Assembly: GCA_045605365.1 (NCBI GenBank)
Contig: JAZUPV010000046.1
Coordinates: 1 to 7,369 of the forward strand
Length of the DNA stretch: 7,369 nt
Reading direction: 5' to 3'
From: CAKVLS01 sp045605365
GTDB taxonomy: Bacteria > Bacillota > Clostridia > Christensenellales > UBA1242
Positions within the stretch are counted from its first letter, which is position 1; each line of letters opens with the position of its first letter. The translations under genes were made by a program, and so were the position numbers. The notes beneath the pieces were generated by a model. The model saw nothing but the letters and a program-made list of their open reading frames with translations, did no database searches and was not told the DNA's origin. Positions 1-6,144 of this stretch are shown in pieces.

Positions 1-3000
1 AGATTTGCAATTGTTGGATATTTGCCTTCTTCTAGGTCCCAAATGTCAATATCCATACCAGCATTAGAAAGTGTCTTGTAGTTGCCGCTAACTTTTAGGT
101 CAGCTTTTTCTACGTGGCTGCCACCAGATTTTTTATCTCCATTACCTTTAACAGTAAATATACTGTTGATAATAACACCTGATGAATGACCTTTTCTTTC
201 TTCTACTTGTTTTTCATCTGCAAAATCATTTAGTCCAGTGTTTAGAGTCGCTGTTGTACCATAACCAACTCCACCTGTCATAGTAGGCACAGTAAAGCAA
301 TTGTTGATTTCTGCACCAAAACTAATAACTACTGCAAAACCAGCTGTAGCACCTTTCTCCATATTAGCAATATGGTTGTATAGAATGTGAGATTCTATTT
401 TGTCAGTTTCTCCACCGTTGTCTACACAGTTTAGTGTAGCGATAGAATAGTTACCATAGAAGAAACCAGAATTATATCCGTTAACTGTAGGAGCAATGAT
501 AATTGTGTCGTCAGCTTTTTTAGCTTGGTAGCAGTTGATAATAGAAGCTAGCCCACCTACAAAGTAACCAGTAAGTGTAGAGCCAGAAGTATAGCTGTAT
601 GTTACTGAACCGTGGCTATAACCAACCAAACCACCTACAAAAACACCTTTAACAGTTTTTGCATAACTTACGCTTCTGTTGATAGCACCAACTTTGCTAT
701 TAGCTAGAGCCATATAGCCTGCGATACCACCTACAAAACTGTAGTTGCCTGATTTTGTAACAGAAGTAGCTGCAGCGATTTCGCAATCACTTGCTACAAC
801 GCATAGTTCAATCAAACCAGAGTTGTTACCAGCGATACCACCTAGTTGAGCATCGTTAGTACGTTTTGTTGTGATGTTTGTTTTGTAAGCATATGTATGA
901 CTGATTGTACCTGAGTAGTTGATACCAGCGATACCACCAGCATAAATTGCAAAACCATTAACTGTATCGATAGTGATTGTGCTTGATGCTTTAGCATAAT
1001 CAATAACACCATAAGCGTTTTGACCAGCTACACCACCGATAGCGATAGGATATTCGCTACCATCATCTGGGATAAGGTCTGCATCAAAGAATGTATCGTT
1101 TGAATTGTTAACATTAACTTTAACGCCTGAGCTTGTATATTTGATAGTACCTTTGTTGTTGTAACCTACTACACCACCTAACATTCTTGCAAGAGCATTG
1201 AAGTTAGTTACTGTAGCATATTTAACTGGAGTGTTACCTCTCTTTTCTGTACCAGTGATAGTAGTACCAGCTTTTTTAGAAGTACCGTTAGCACCGATAA
1301 CACCACCAGCATAGTCAGCGATAACATTGTCAAATGTAACATTGTCTACGCTAACGTTTTTGATAGAGTGACCTTCACAGTGTAAAGAACCACCAAATAA
1401 AGTACCAAATTGATCAGCATATAGTTGGTTAGTTACGTTTTGAACGCTAACATTAAGTAGGTTTGCACCTTCGTTAATACCAGCTATAACACCAACACGT
1501 TTGCCTTCGTAAACATCTTGGTTTGCACCTTTGATTATAACATCTTTAAATGTGATGTTAGAGATAATTGCATTAGCGCAAAGTCTTTCGAATAGACCTG
1601 CATCTTTGTCTTGAGTACCAAGTACTATAACAAAGTTTGAAATGATAGGAGCACGAGTGATAGGTTCGCCGTCAACTTCTTCAGTAACAGTTTCACCAGT
1701 TAGTGTACCGTTGAAGAATGCGATTGGAGACCATTCGTAGCCAGCCATATCAATATCTTCTTTTATAACATAACTACCATCAACTTTGTTGCTGTTTAGT
1801 AGGTTATGAATAGATTCTGGAGTATTGTTTTTGTCGATATCGTTAGAACCTTTTACAGTAGAGATATCAATGTCATATACAGAACCAGCCAAACTGCTTG
1901 GGTTGATAACAGGATAAGCAATGTCGCCATCAACATACATTTGCCATACTGTTTCAAAATTCCAGTATCTTACGTGGCTAGTACCAGTTTCTGTGTATGA
2001 AACAAAGTTTTCTTTTACTTTGAATTGTTCTTCTGATAAAATTGCGCAAGTTGGAGCAATTTTTGAAATATCAGTTGCTTGTTTTACTGCAGAGATAGCA
2101 GTGTTTGTAGAAGAACCTTCTGAAGTATGAGTTTTTAATTGAGCAAAATAGTTACCAAAAATTTTGTTTTCATAAATTTCTGGGATACCTGCTAGGCTGA
2201 TGTTTTGTTTGATAACACCAACTGCATCGGTGATTGCGTTGTCTGTAAGAGTATTGATAATAGCATAGCAATCCATAACATCTGCTGGGAAGTATGCTGT
2301 TTTGCCTTCTACTGTAGCGCTTACTGGTTCGTTCTTGCCAACAAGACCTGCAAATGTACCATCAACAGTTTTAAATGCATAACCATTGTAGTAGCTTTCG
2401 CTGATTTTGCCTGCTTTGTTATAACCAACAAGACCTGCAACGTTTTGACCAGCTGCTGCAATAACTAATCTTGCTTTGCTTGCAACTCTGTCAAGTTTTG
2501 GTGTGTTTTCGCTAGAACCAAAGTTATAACCTGTTACACCACCAACGTTTGCGTTAGCTTTTGTGCTCTTTAGTTCGTTGTATACGATAGTTTCTGTAGT
2601 AACGGCATCTTCACCTTCGCCAGTAGTTGTGATTACTGTACGAGAATCTGTAGATACTGTGCAGTTTTTGATAACGCCTTTGTTAACGCCAGCGATAATA
2701 CCAACATAATCAAAGTCACCAACAATATTAGCACCTTTGATAACAAGGTCGCTAACTACTGCTGAACTATCTAATGATTCAAACAAACCAACTTGAGTTA
2801 ATGTAGTAAGGTTGGTATTGTAAGTATTCATAGCGGTAGTTGCTTCGGTATCAACTAGAGTTTCTACACCGTCAACAAGAGTTGTCTTTTTAGAAGCATC
2901 TATTTGTTGTTGAGTATAAGCACTGATGTCTAGGTTAGATATAGTATAACCTGCACCGTTAAATGTGCCTTTAAAATTTTTGATAGGTGTCCATTTGCTG

Positions 3001-3455
3001 TTTAGAGCAAAGCTCTTTTCTAACTCGTAGTTGGTACTGTCAGTAAATTGAGCATCTTTACCAATTTTTAATAGGTCTGTTTGAGAACCGATAAGATAAG
3101 GATACTCTTCAGAACCGTCTCTAACTACAACTTTGATAACGATACTTTTGTATTGTTTGTTAGAAGTAGAAATAACGATTTCTGTTTCACCACCAGTTAG
3201 AGCAGCATAATACTTTTCTTCTTCGTTAAAAGATAGAACTGTAGTATCTTTTACACCACTATAATTGATTTTTGTGTATTTACTAGGGTGTTCAAAGGTA
3301 AGCAAATCGTCAGTTTTGATAGTTGCACCTTTGTTAAGAGTGATATAGGTCGAATTTATGTAAATAACTTCGTTGTCTTTTGTAAAATAGTAGATAGAAA
3401 GTCCAAGACTTACTGCTGCTATTGCTACAACAAGAAATACTAAAAATCTTTTCAT
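1..3455 (-). CDS. Large GLUG-repeat surface protein, N-terminal 1151 residues (3' end outside window)
   Basis: The frame is open from the ATG at 3455 to the left edge with no stop, so the C-terminus is missing. Residues 4-24 form one hydrophobic helix after MKR. It has no lipobox cysteine and no clear signal peptidase site, so it is a signal peptide or an N-terminal anchor. Residues about 31-112 are beta-rich and resemble a bacterial Ig-like (Big_2-type) domain. Next comes a typical GLUG-protein entry block: YPYLI at 118-122, WTPI at 155-158 and FKGTFNGAGYTISNL at 161-175. Many GLUG-type motifs (G-G-I/L-V/A-G-x-N-x-G) follow, for example near 251, 304, 339, 369, 654, 715, 759, 807, 839, 871, 908 and 940. 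GLUG repeats are known from large secreted proteins, including some M26 IgA-protease-family proteins. No HExxH protease motif appears in the visible part. An extracellular beta-helix-like adhesin or surface role is inferred. GGAGG lies 5 nt before the ATG. Confidence 0.9.
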   Translation of the reverse strand, partial: MKRFLVFLVVAIAAVSLGLSIYYFTKDNEVIYINSTYITLNKGATIKTDDLLTFEHPSKYTKINYSGVKDTTVLSFNEEEKYYAALTGGETEIVISTSNKQYKSIVIKVVVRDGSEEYPYLIGSQTDLLKIGKDAQFTDSTNYELEKSFALNSKWTPIKNFKGTFNGAGYTISNLDISAYTQQQIDASKKTTLVDGVETLVDTEATTAMNTYNTNLTTLTQVGLFESLDSSAVVSDLVIKGANIVGDFDYVGIIAGVNKGVIKNCTVSTDSRTVITTTGEGEDAVTTETIVYNELKSTKANANVGGVTGYNFGSSENTPKLDRVASKARLVIAAAGQNVAGLVGYNKAGKISESYYNGYAFKTVDGTFAGLVGKNEPVSATVEGKTAYFPADVMDCYAIINTLTDNAITDAVGVIKQNISLAGIPEIYENKIFGNYFAQLKTHTSEGSSTNTAISAVKQATDISKIAPTCAILSEEQFKVKENFVSYTETGTSHVRYWNFETVWQMYVDGDIAYPVINPSSLAGSVYDIDISTVKGSNDIDKNNTPESIHNLLNSNKVDGSYVIKEDIDMAGYEWSPIAFFNGTLTGETVTEEVDGEPITRAPIISNFVIVLGTQDKDAGLFERLCANAIISNITFKDVIIKGANQDVYEGKRVGVIAGINEGANLLNVSVQNVTNQLYADQFGTLFGGSLHCEGHSIKNVSVDNVTFDNVIADYAGGVIGANGTSKKAGTTITGTEKRGNTPVKYATVTNFNALARMLGGVVGYNNKGTIKYTSSGVKVNVNNSNDTFFDADLIPDDGSEYPIAIGGVAGQNAYGVIDYAKASSTITIDTVNGFAIYAGGIAGINYSGTISHTYAYKTNITTKRTNDAQLGGIAGNNSGLIELCVVASDCEIAAATSVTKSGNYSFVGGIAGYMALANSKVGAINRSVSYAKTVKGVFVGGLVGYSHGSVTYSYTSGSTLTGYFVGGLASIINCYQAKKADDTIIIAPTVNGYNSGFFYGNYSIATLNCVDNGGETDKIESHILYNHIANMEKGATAGFAVVISFGAEINNCFTVPTMTGGVGYGTTATLNTGLNDFADEKQVEERKGHSSGVIINSIFTVKGNGDKKSGGSHVEKADLKVSGNYKTLSNAGMDIDIWDLEEGKYPTIAN

Positions 3456-3460
3456 AAAAA

Positions 3461-3465
3461 CCTCC
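3461..3465 (-). promoter_or_regulatory. Ribosome binding site of the GLUG protein gene
   Basis: On the minus strand GGAGG is followed by TTTTT and then ATG. This strong Shine-Dalgarno at 5-nt spacing fixes the start at 3455. Confidence 0.9.
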
Positions 3466-3483
3466 AAATTTTTTGTTATAAGT

Positions 3484-3512
3484 ATTATATAACAATGACA
3501 AATCAATGTCAA
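3484..3512 (-). promoter_or_regulatory. Consensus sigma-70/sigma-A promoter of the GLUG protein gene
   Basis: The minus strand reads TTGACA (3507-3512), a 17-bp spacer, then TATAAT (3484-3489): both hexamers match consensus at ideal spacing. Transcription should begin near 3477 and give a leader of about 22 nt. An inverted repeat TGACA-N6-TGTCA (3496-3511) overlaps the -35 box and spacer and could serve as an operator. Confidence 0.85.
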
Positions 3513-3518
3513 TACTAA

Positions 3519-3557
3519 AAAATTTTTTAAACTCGCCAAAAAACCAATGTTTTAGGC
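3519..3557 (-). terminator. Weak candidate terminator after the 237-residue gene
   Basis: On the minus strand GCC-T-AAAAC, loop ATTG, then GTTTT-TT-GGC forms an imperfect stem (3535-3557). A T-rich stretch follows about 4 nt later, interrupted by a run of A. It lies about 40 nt past the TAG stop at 3597. The mismatch in the stem and the interrupted U-tract make it weaker than the other terminators here. Confidence 0.4.
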
Positions 3558-3596
3558 ATTTTTAATCAACTAAATGATAAATATTTTGGTCAAAAA

Positions 3597-4310
3597 CTAT
3601 TCTTGAGTGCGATATTTTTCTGTTCTTATACCTTTGTGATAATGTTCAAAATTACACAATCTTTCTTGAACGTCCGCACAGTGTTCTGACTCAAGCAATC
3701 TTGCCATATTATAATCAACATATTCATCAACAATAGCTGTTGCTAGACCTTTGGTATATTTGCATCTGCCGTCTCTTATACCAGCTGCATAACGTTGCAA
3801 AATCAAGTCTTCGTCTTCAAAATGTTCACCCGCATCAGCTATATATGGCACTTCATAATCATCATACCTACTTTCTTTGCCATAAGTACGAAATACCGCC
3901 TTTTTGCCAAAGCCTTCATTAAAACGCACATAGTCTCTTCTAGAAGACACTTCTATAAAAGGTTCGTTTACGGCTCTGCGTTCTACTTCGTCTTGAAAAG
4001 CAAGTTGTTCACGTTTGCTTGATACGTTCATAAATGGGTCAAAATCATTGATGATACGTATCTTTTTATAAGTGTCATAACCAATCGGCACAACAAACAA
4101 TATAGCTTCTGGGTCGTCGTGTTTTACCCTATCCATATCTCTAATAACCGCAGCAGCTTCGTCAGCGCAGCCAGTCCAACCAACAACACCAAACAAAATC
4201 GGCATAAAACAAGCCCTGCTCTTAACGTTGTCGTGTCCGCATTTTGCTAACACTGCATAGCATTGTGGAGTTGTACCTATCCTGTAATTGTCACTTTTTA
4301 CATATGTCAT
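3597..4310 (-). CDS. Uncharacterised 237-residue protein with Cys/His N-terminal domain and 25-residue tandem repeat
   Basis: I cannot name this gene. The protein is soluble, highly charged, and has no signal peptide or membrane helix. Residues 16-36 contain C17, C24-G-H26 and C34, with C48 further on, which could be a small metal-binding or disulfide-rich fold. RVKHD at 61-65 followed by a hydrophobic strand recalls, from memory only, a family of short Firmicutes hypothetical proteins with a KCGH...RVKHD layout. Residues 91-114 and 116-139 are a tandem repeat with a 25-residue period; both copies carry (D/E)PF, VSS and R, and end in AV. A degenerate third copy may start near 154 (PYI). The C-terminal third (160-237) looks helical. 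AAGGAGAGA (4316-4324) lies 8 nt before the ATG. The gene has its own promoter and ends in TAG. Confidence 0.85.
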   Translation of the reverse strand: MTYVKSDNYRIGTTPQCYAVLAKCGHDNVKSRACFMPILFGVVGWTGCADEAAAVIRDMDRVKHDDPEAILFVVPIGYDTYKKIRIINDFDPFMNVSSKREQLAFQDEVERRAVNEPFIEVSSRRDYVRFNEGFGKKAVFRTYGKESRYDDYEVPYIADAGEHFEDEDLILQRYAAGIRDGRCKYTKGLATAIVDEYVDYNMARLLESEHCADVQERLCNFEHYHKGIRTEKYRTQE

Positions 4311-4315
4311 ACATA

Positions 4316-4324
4316 TCTCTCCTT
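4316..4324 (-). promoter_or_regulatory. Ribosome binding site of the 237-residue gene
   Basis: The minus strand reads AAGGAGAGA; its GGAG core ends 8 nt before the ATG at 4310. A nearer ATG (4313-4315) is out of frame, and no other in-frame start lies downstream of this site. Confidence 0.8.
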
Positions 4325-4333
4325 AATAATTAT

Positions 4334-4362
4334 ATTATAACATATAAGATATGGCTTTTCAA
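4334..4362 (-). promoter_or_regulatory. Promoter of the 237-residue gene (extended -10)
   Basis: The minus strand reads TTGAAA (4357-4362), a 17-bp spacer, then TATAAT (4334-4339), with TG one base upstream of the -10 box (TGTTATAAT). The predicted start near 4327 gives a leader of about 17 nt. It lies just downstream of the upstream gene's terminator. Confidence 0.8.
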
Positions 4363-4375
4363 TATGGTATTTAGC

Positions 4376-4406
4376 AAAAAACAGCAGTGGAGGCTGCTGT
4401 TTTTTT
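4376..4406 (-). terminator. Intrinsic terminator of the 414-residue gene
   Basis: A perfect inverted repeat, AAAAAACAGCAG with six-base loop and CTGCTGTTTTTT, lies 30 nt past the TAA at 4436. On the minus strand the stem ends in six or more U. The run of T on the other arm makes it symmetrical, so it could also work on the plus strand, where no gene is seen. Confidence 0.9.
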
Positions 4407-4435
4407 ATATAAGTATGTTTATCATAATCTACATA

Positions 4436-5680
4436 TTAAGCCAAAAATTCTTTTGGTACAGGCACAAAGGTGCTCTCGCTAGGATACATCAAAGGTGCGC
4501 CATTTTGTTGTTCACGTTCTTTTGTTAACATATTTTTCTTAGCGATAGACTTTGCGATAGCTTTTGCTACAAAATCTTTACGTTCTTGCAAAGAACCTTC
4601 TCCGTTAAGTAGCAAATGTTTTTGCACTGCAAACATAAATTTATAAACAAAGTTATATCTTAGGTTAGTATTAAAACCAACTAGTTTTTTTGACAATGCA
4701 AGACAGTCTACCCCACAAAAATCAACCAAACTTTGGTTAAAGTTGTTAACAAACTCATTAAAGCAAGTTCTTGCTTCACTGTTAGAAGCAACAAATTTGC
4801 CATTTTGTTTGTAAAATACATTAAGGTCAATTTCTATCAAAGGCAAGTTAAGTTGCTCTGCCACTTGTTGCAATCTAATAGCATAAGGGTTAACACTCTT
4901 GATGCCATAGCCATAATAGAATATTGCACTAGGTTTGCTTGCTTCTCCGTCTAAGATAACTACGTTGTCGTTAGATACAAAACGCTCGTTAGAATATTTT
5001 TTGATAATTTGTGATGGAGTTTTTAGTTTTGTTGCATAACCATTAACAAATACATATTGATTGTTTTTGTTGGCTGTTGGGACAAAGTCTTTGTCTGTTA
5101 TTTCGTTTAAAGATTTGATATTTACAAGGCTGGTTTGGTCACAAGCAGCGACAAAGTTGCTACTATCTACATTATACACAAAGCCAAATGGCATAATTTG
5201 GTCTTTTGCGCCAAATTCTTTTAAAGGATTGTACAAACACACATTGCTACTACTGATAAGGTGGGTTGTCACAAAGTTGTCTTGTTGATTATATACTTGA
5301 TGCAACTTGTCAATATCAGCCGCACTAAAAAAAGGCTTAACACAAAGTTTAAAACTTTGTTGGTTAAACTTATTAACATCACTAAGTTGTTTTCTCCAAA
5401 TATTTGCAGTTACTGTAGCGTTTTTGCTCTCAACACCAATAATGTTGTTAACTAAAGTAACAACGTTTTGTTCGTTGATATCTTTACTTTTGTTAAAATA
5501 ACCTGTAGCTGTTATTTGGTCAATCATATCTTTGACAAGATTGTAGTCATCTTGCAAAAGTTGTTTTTGAGTGTTGTCAATGTCTTGTTCTTCGTCAGTA
5601 AGAAAATTCAATTCAGAACAAATACCTTGACAAACATCTTTTACCTTCCAGAAGTTGTTTAAGTGTTGTGTTTGTAGCAT
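4436..5680 (-). CDS. Uncharacterised 414-residue cytoplasmic protein
   Basis: I do not recognise this protein and infer no function. It has no signal peptide or membrane helix and is rich in Asn, Gln and Lys. Residues 1-135 look mostly helical. The clearest folded core is a beta-alpha-beta pattern: VVILDG at 240-245, the strand SAIFYYG at 251-257, a helix near 264-278, then PLIEIDL at 280-286. This resembles a nucleotide-fold or Rossmann-like half, but no Walker or glycine-rich loop is visible. Residues 366-392 form a charged, lysine-rich helix, and the tail is Pro/Ser-rich. The ATG at 5680 is the only plausible start. AAGGA (5693-5697) sits 12 nt upstream, which is unusually far. The promoter is at 5765-5793, and the transcript should carry a leader of about 77 nt with a hairpin at its 5' end. 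A strong terminator follows. Confidence 0.85.
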   Translation of the reverse strand: MLQTQHLNNFWKVKDVCQGICSELNFLTDEEQDIDNTQKQLLQDDYNLVKDMIDQITATGYFNKSKDINEQNVVTLVNNIIGVESKNATVTANIWRKQLSDVNKFNQQSFKLCVKPFFSAADIDKLHQVYNQQDNFVTTHLISSSNVCLYNPLKEFGAKDQIMPFGFVYNVDSSNFVAACDQTSLVNIKSLNEITDKDFVPTANKNNQYVFVNGYATKLKTPSQIIKKYSNERFVSNDNVVILDGEASKPSAIFYYGYGIKSVNPYAIRLQQVAEQLNLPLIEIDLNVFYKQNGKFVASNSEARTCFNEFVNNFNQSLVDFCGVDCLALSKKLVGFNTNLRYNFVYKFMFAVQKHLLLNGEGSLQERKDFVAKAIAKSIAKKNMLTKEREQQNGAPLMYPSESTFVPVPKEFLA

Positions 5681-5692
5681 TGTAGTTGTGTA

Positions 5693-5697
5693 TCCTT
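5693..5697 (-). promoter_or_regulatory. Distant ribosome binding site of the 414-residue gene
   Basis: AAGGA on the minus strand is 12 nt from the ATG, longer than the usual 5-9 nt and than the other genes here. No ATG, GTG or TTG lies in frame between them, so translation may be modest. Confidence 0.55.
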
Positions 5698-5728
5698 AAT
5701 AATTTAGCCTTTTGTTTGTAAAAATTTA

Positions 5729-5756
5729 CACTTTTTTCACTTTTTGAGTGAAAGTG
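5729..5756 (-). promoter_or_regulatory. 5'-terminal leader hairpin of the 414-residue gene
   Basis: On the minus strand CACTT-TCACT pairs with AGTGA-AAGTG around a five-base loop, with a three-base bulge. The predicted transcription start (about 5758) places the hairpin at the very 5' end of the mRNA, where it could protect against decay. An adjacent inverted repeat TGTAAA-N2-TTTACA (5717-5730) overlaps one arm. Function is inferred. Confidence 0.4.
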
Positions 5757-5764
5757 ACAAGCAA

Positions 5765-5793
5765 ATTATAATACACATTTTTGCATAAGTCAA
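5765..5793 (-). promoter_or_regulatory. Promoter of the 414-residue gene
   Basis: The minus strand reads TTGACT (5788-5793), a 17-bp spacer, then TATAAT (5765-5770). Upstream of the -35 box, 5794-5830 has phased A and T tracts that look like an UP element. Confidence 0.85.
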
Positions 5794-5913
5794 AAAAATT
5801 ACGCATATTTTTGAAAAAATATTCATAAAAATGTATATTTATACTTTTGATATGCATACATACCTGTAAAAAATAAAAGAAATTTAAAATTATTGACAAA
5901 GTTTCATAATAAT

Positions 5914-5939
5914 AAAAAAGACCGTACAATGACGGTCTT
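5914..5939 (-). terminator. Intrinsic terminator of the small RNA
   Basis: On the minus strand AAGACCGT, loop CATTGT, ACGGTCTT forms an 8-bp perfect stem, and the arm runs into six U before an AT-rich stretch. The nearest upstream protein gene already has its own terminator at 6099-6130, so this one needs another transcript to serve. Confidence 0.8.
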
Positions 5940-5994
5940 GTCTATAGACAAACTCGCTATAGACTTGATTAAGAATTGAATTATATCAATTCAC
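5914..5994 (-). ncRNA. Candidate small structured RNA of about 80 nt
   Basis: The transcript from the promoter at 6001-6028 would start near 5994 and end at the terminator at 5914-5939. Almost its whole length is taken up by three consecutive hairpins. The first is GAATTGA, loop TATAAT, TCAATTC (5973-5992). The second is GTCTATAG, nine-base loop, CTATAGAC (5940-5964), an exact 8-bp stem. The third is the terminator stem AAGACCGT/ACGGTCTT. No ribosome binding site with a credible reading frame is present. It lies between two terminated protein genes, so it looks like an independent RNA gene. The alternative is an attenuated leader whose read-through would reach the gene starting at 5680. It matches no RNA family that I recognise. 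Confidence 0.55.
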
Positions 5995-6000
5995 ATAGTT

Positions 6001-6028
6001 AGTATAGCTGTTTTTCTTTATTTGTCAA
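6001..6028 (-). promoter_or_regulatory. Promoter of the small RNA
   Basis: The minus strand reads TTGACA (6023-6028), a 16-bp spacer, then TATACT (6001-6006). The -35 box is perfect and the -10 box matches five of six bases. No open reading frame begins within a normal distance downstream. Confidence 0.65.
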
Positions 6029-6098
6029 CAACAATATATAAGGTTATATATACTACTTTTGTGTATAAATGTATAATAATACACCTTATCTACAAAAC
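6029..6098. other. AT-rich spacer with imperfect inverted repeats, no gene seen
   Basis: This stretch lies between the small-RNA promoter and the terminator of the gene ending at 6145. It holds AAGGT/ACCTT arms (6040-6044 and 6083-6087) and GTGTAT/ATACAC arms (6061-6066 and 6079-6084), which compete with each other. Such pairing is expected fairly often in AT-rich DNA. Confidence 0.3.
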
Positions 6099-6130
6099 AA
6101 AAAAAAGACCCAATACAACTTGGGTCTTAA
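6099..6130 (-). terminator. Intrinsic terminator of the 162-residue membrane protein gene
   Basis: On the minus strand AAGACCCAA, loop GTTGTA, TTGGGTCTT gives a perfect 9-bp stem followed by a run of U (A at 6099-6106 on the plus strand). It begins about 15 nt past the TAA at 6145. Confidence 0.92.
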
Positions 6131-6144
6131 AAAAATCAATTAAT

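Noticed and set aside
600..1350. Recurring short DNA words (such as ACCACCTACAAA) that look like a repeat array
   Set aside because: They are irregularly spaced and in frame, encoding the VGG part of GLUG motifs; not a CRISPR or satellite array.
1806..2468. Plus-strand reading frames of 64-87 codons
   Set aside because: They lie antisense within the continuous 1151-codon GLUG frame and have no ribosome binding sites or recognisable domains.
3380..3455. Lipoprotein signal on the GLUG protein
   Set aside because: No cysteine occurs near the end of the N-terminal hydrophobic helix (residues 4-24), so a lipobox is absent.
4244..5662. Plus-strand reading frames over the 237- and 414-residue genes
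   Set aside because: Antisense shadows of well-supported minus-strand genes with promoters, ribosome binding sites and terminators.
5811..5845. Plus-strand TTGAAA-17-TATATT promoter-like pair
   Set aside because: It sits in extremely AT-rich DNA where such matches are common, and no gene or structured RNA follows on the plus strand.
5726..5929. Minus-strand reading frame of 67 codons between the small RNA and the 414-residue gene
   Set aside because: Its TTG start falls inside the small-RNA terminator loop, there is no ribosome binding site, and it covers the promoter and leader of the next gene; composition is just AT-rich noise.
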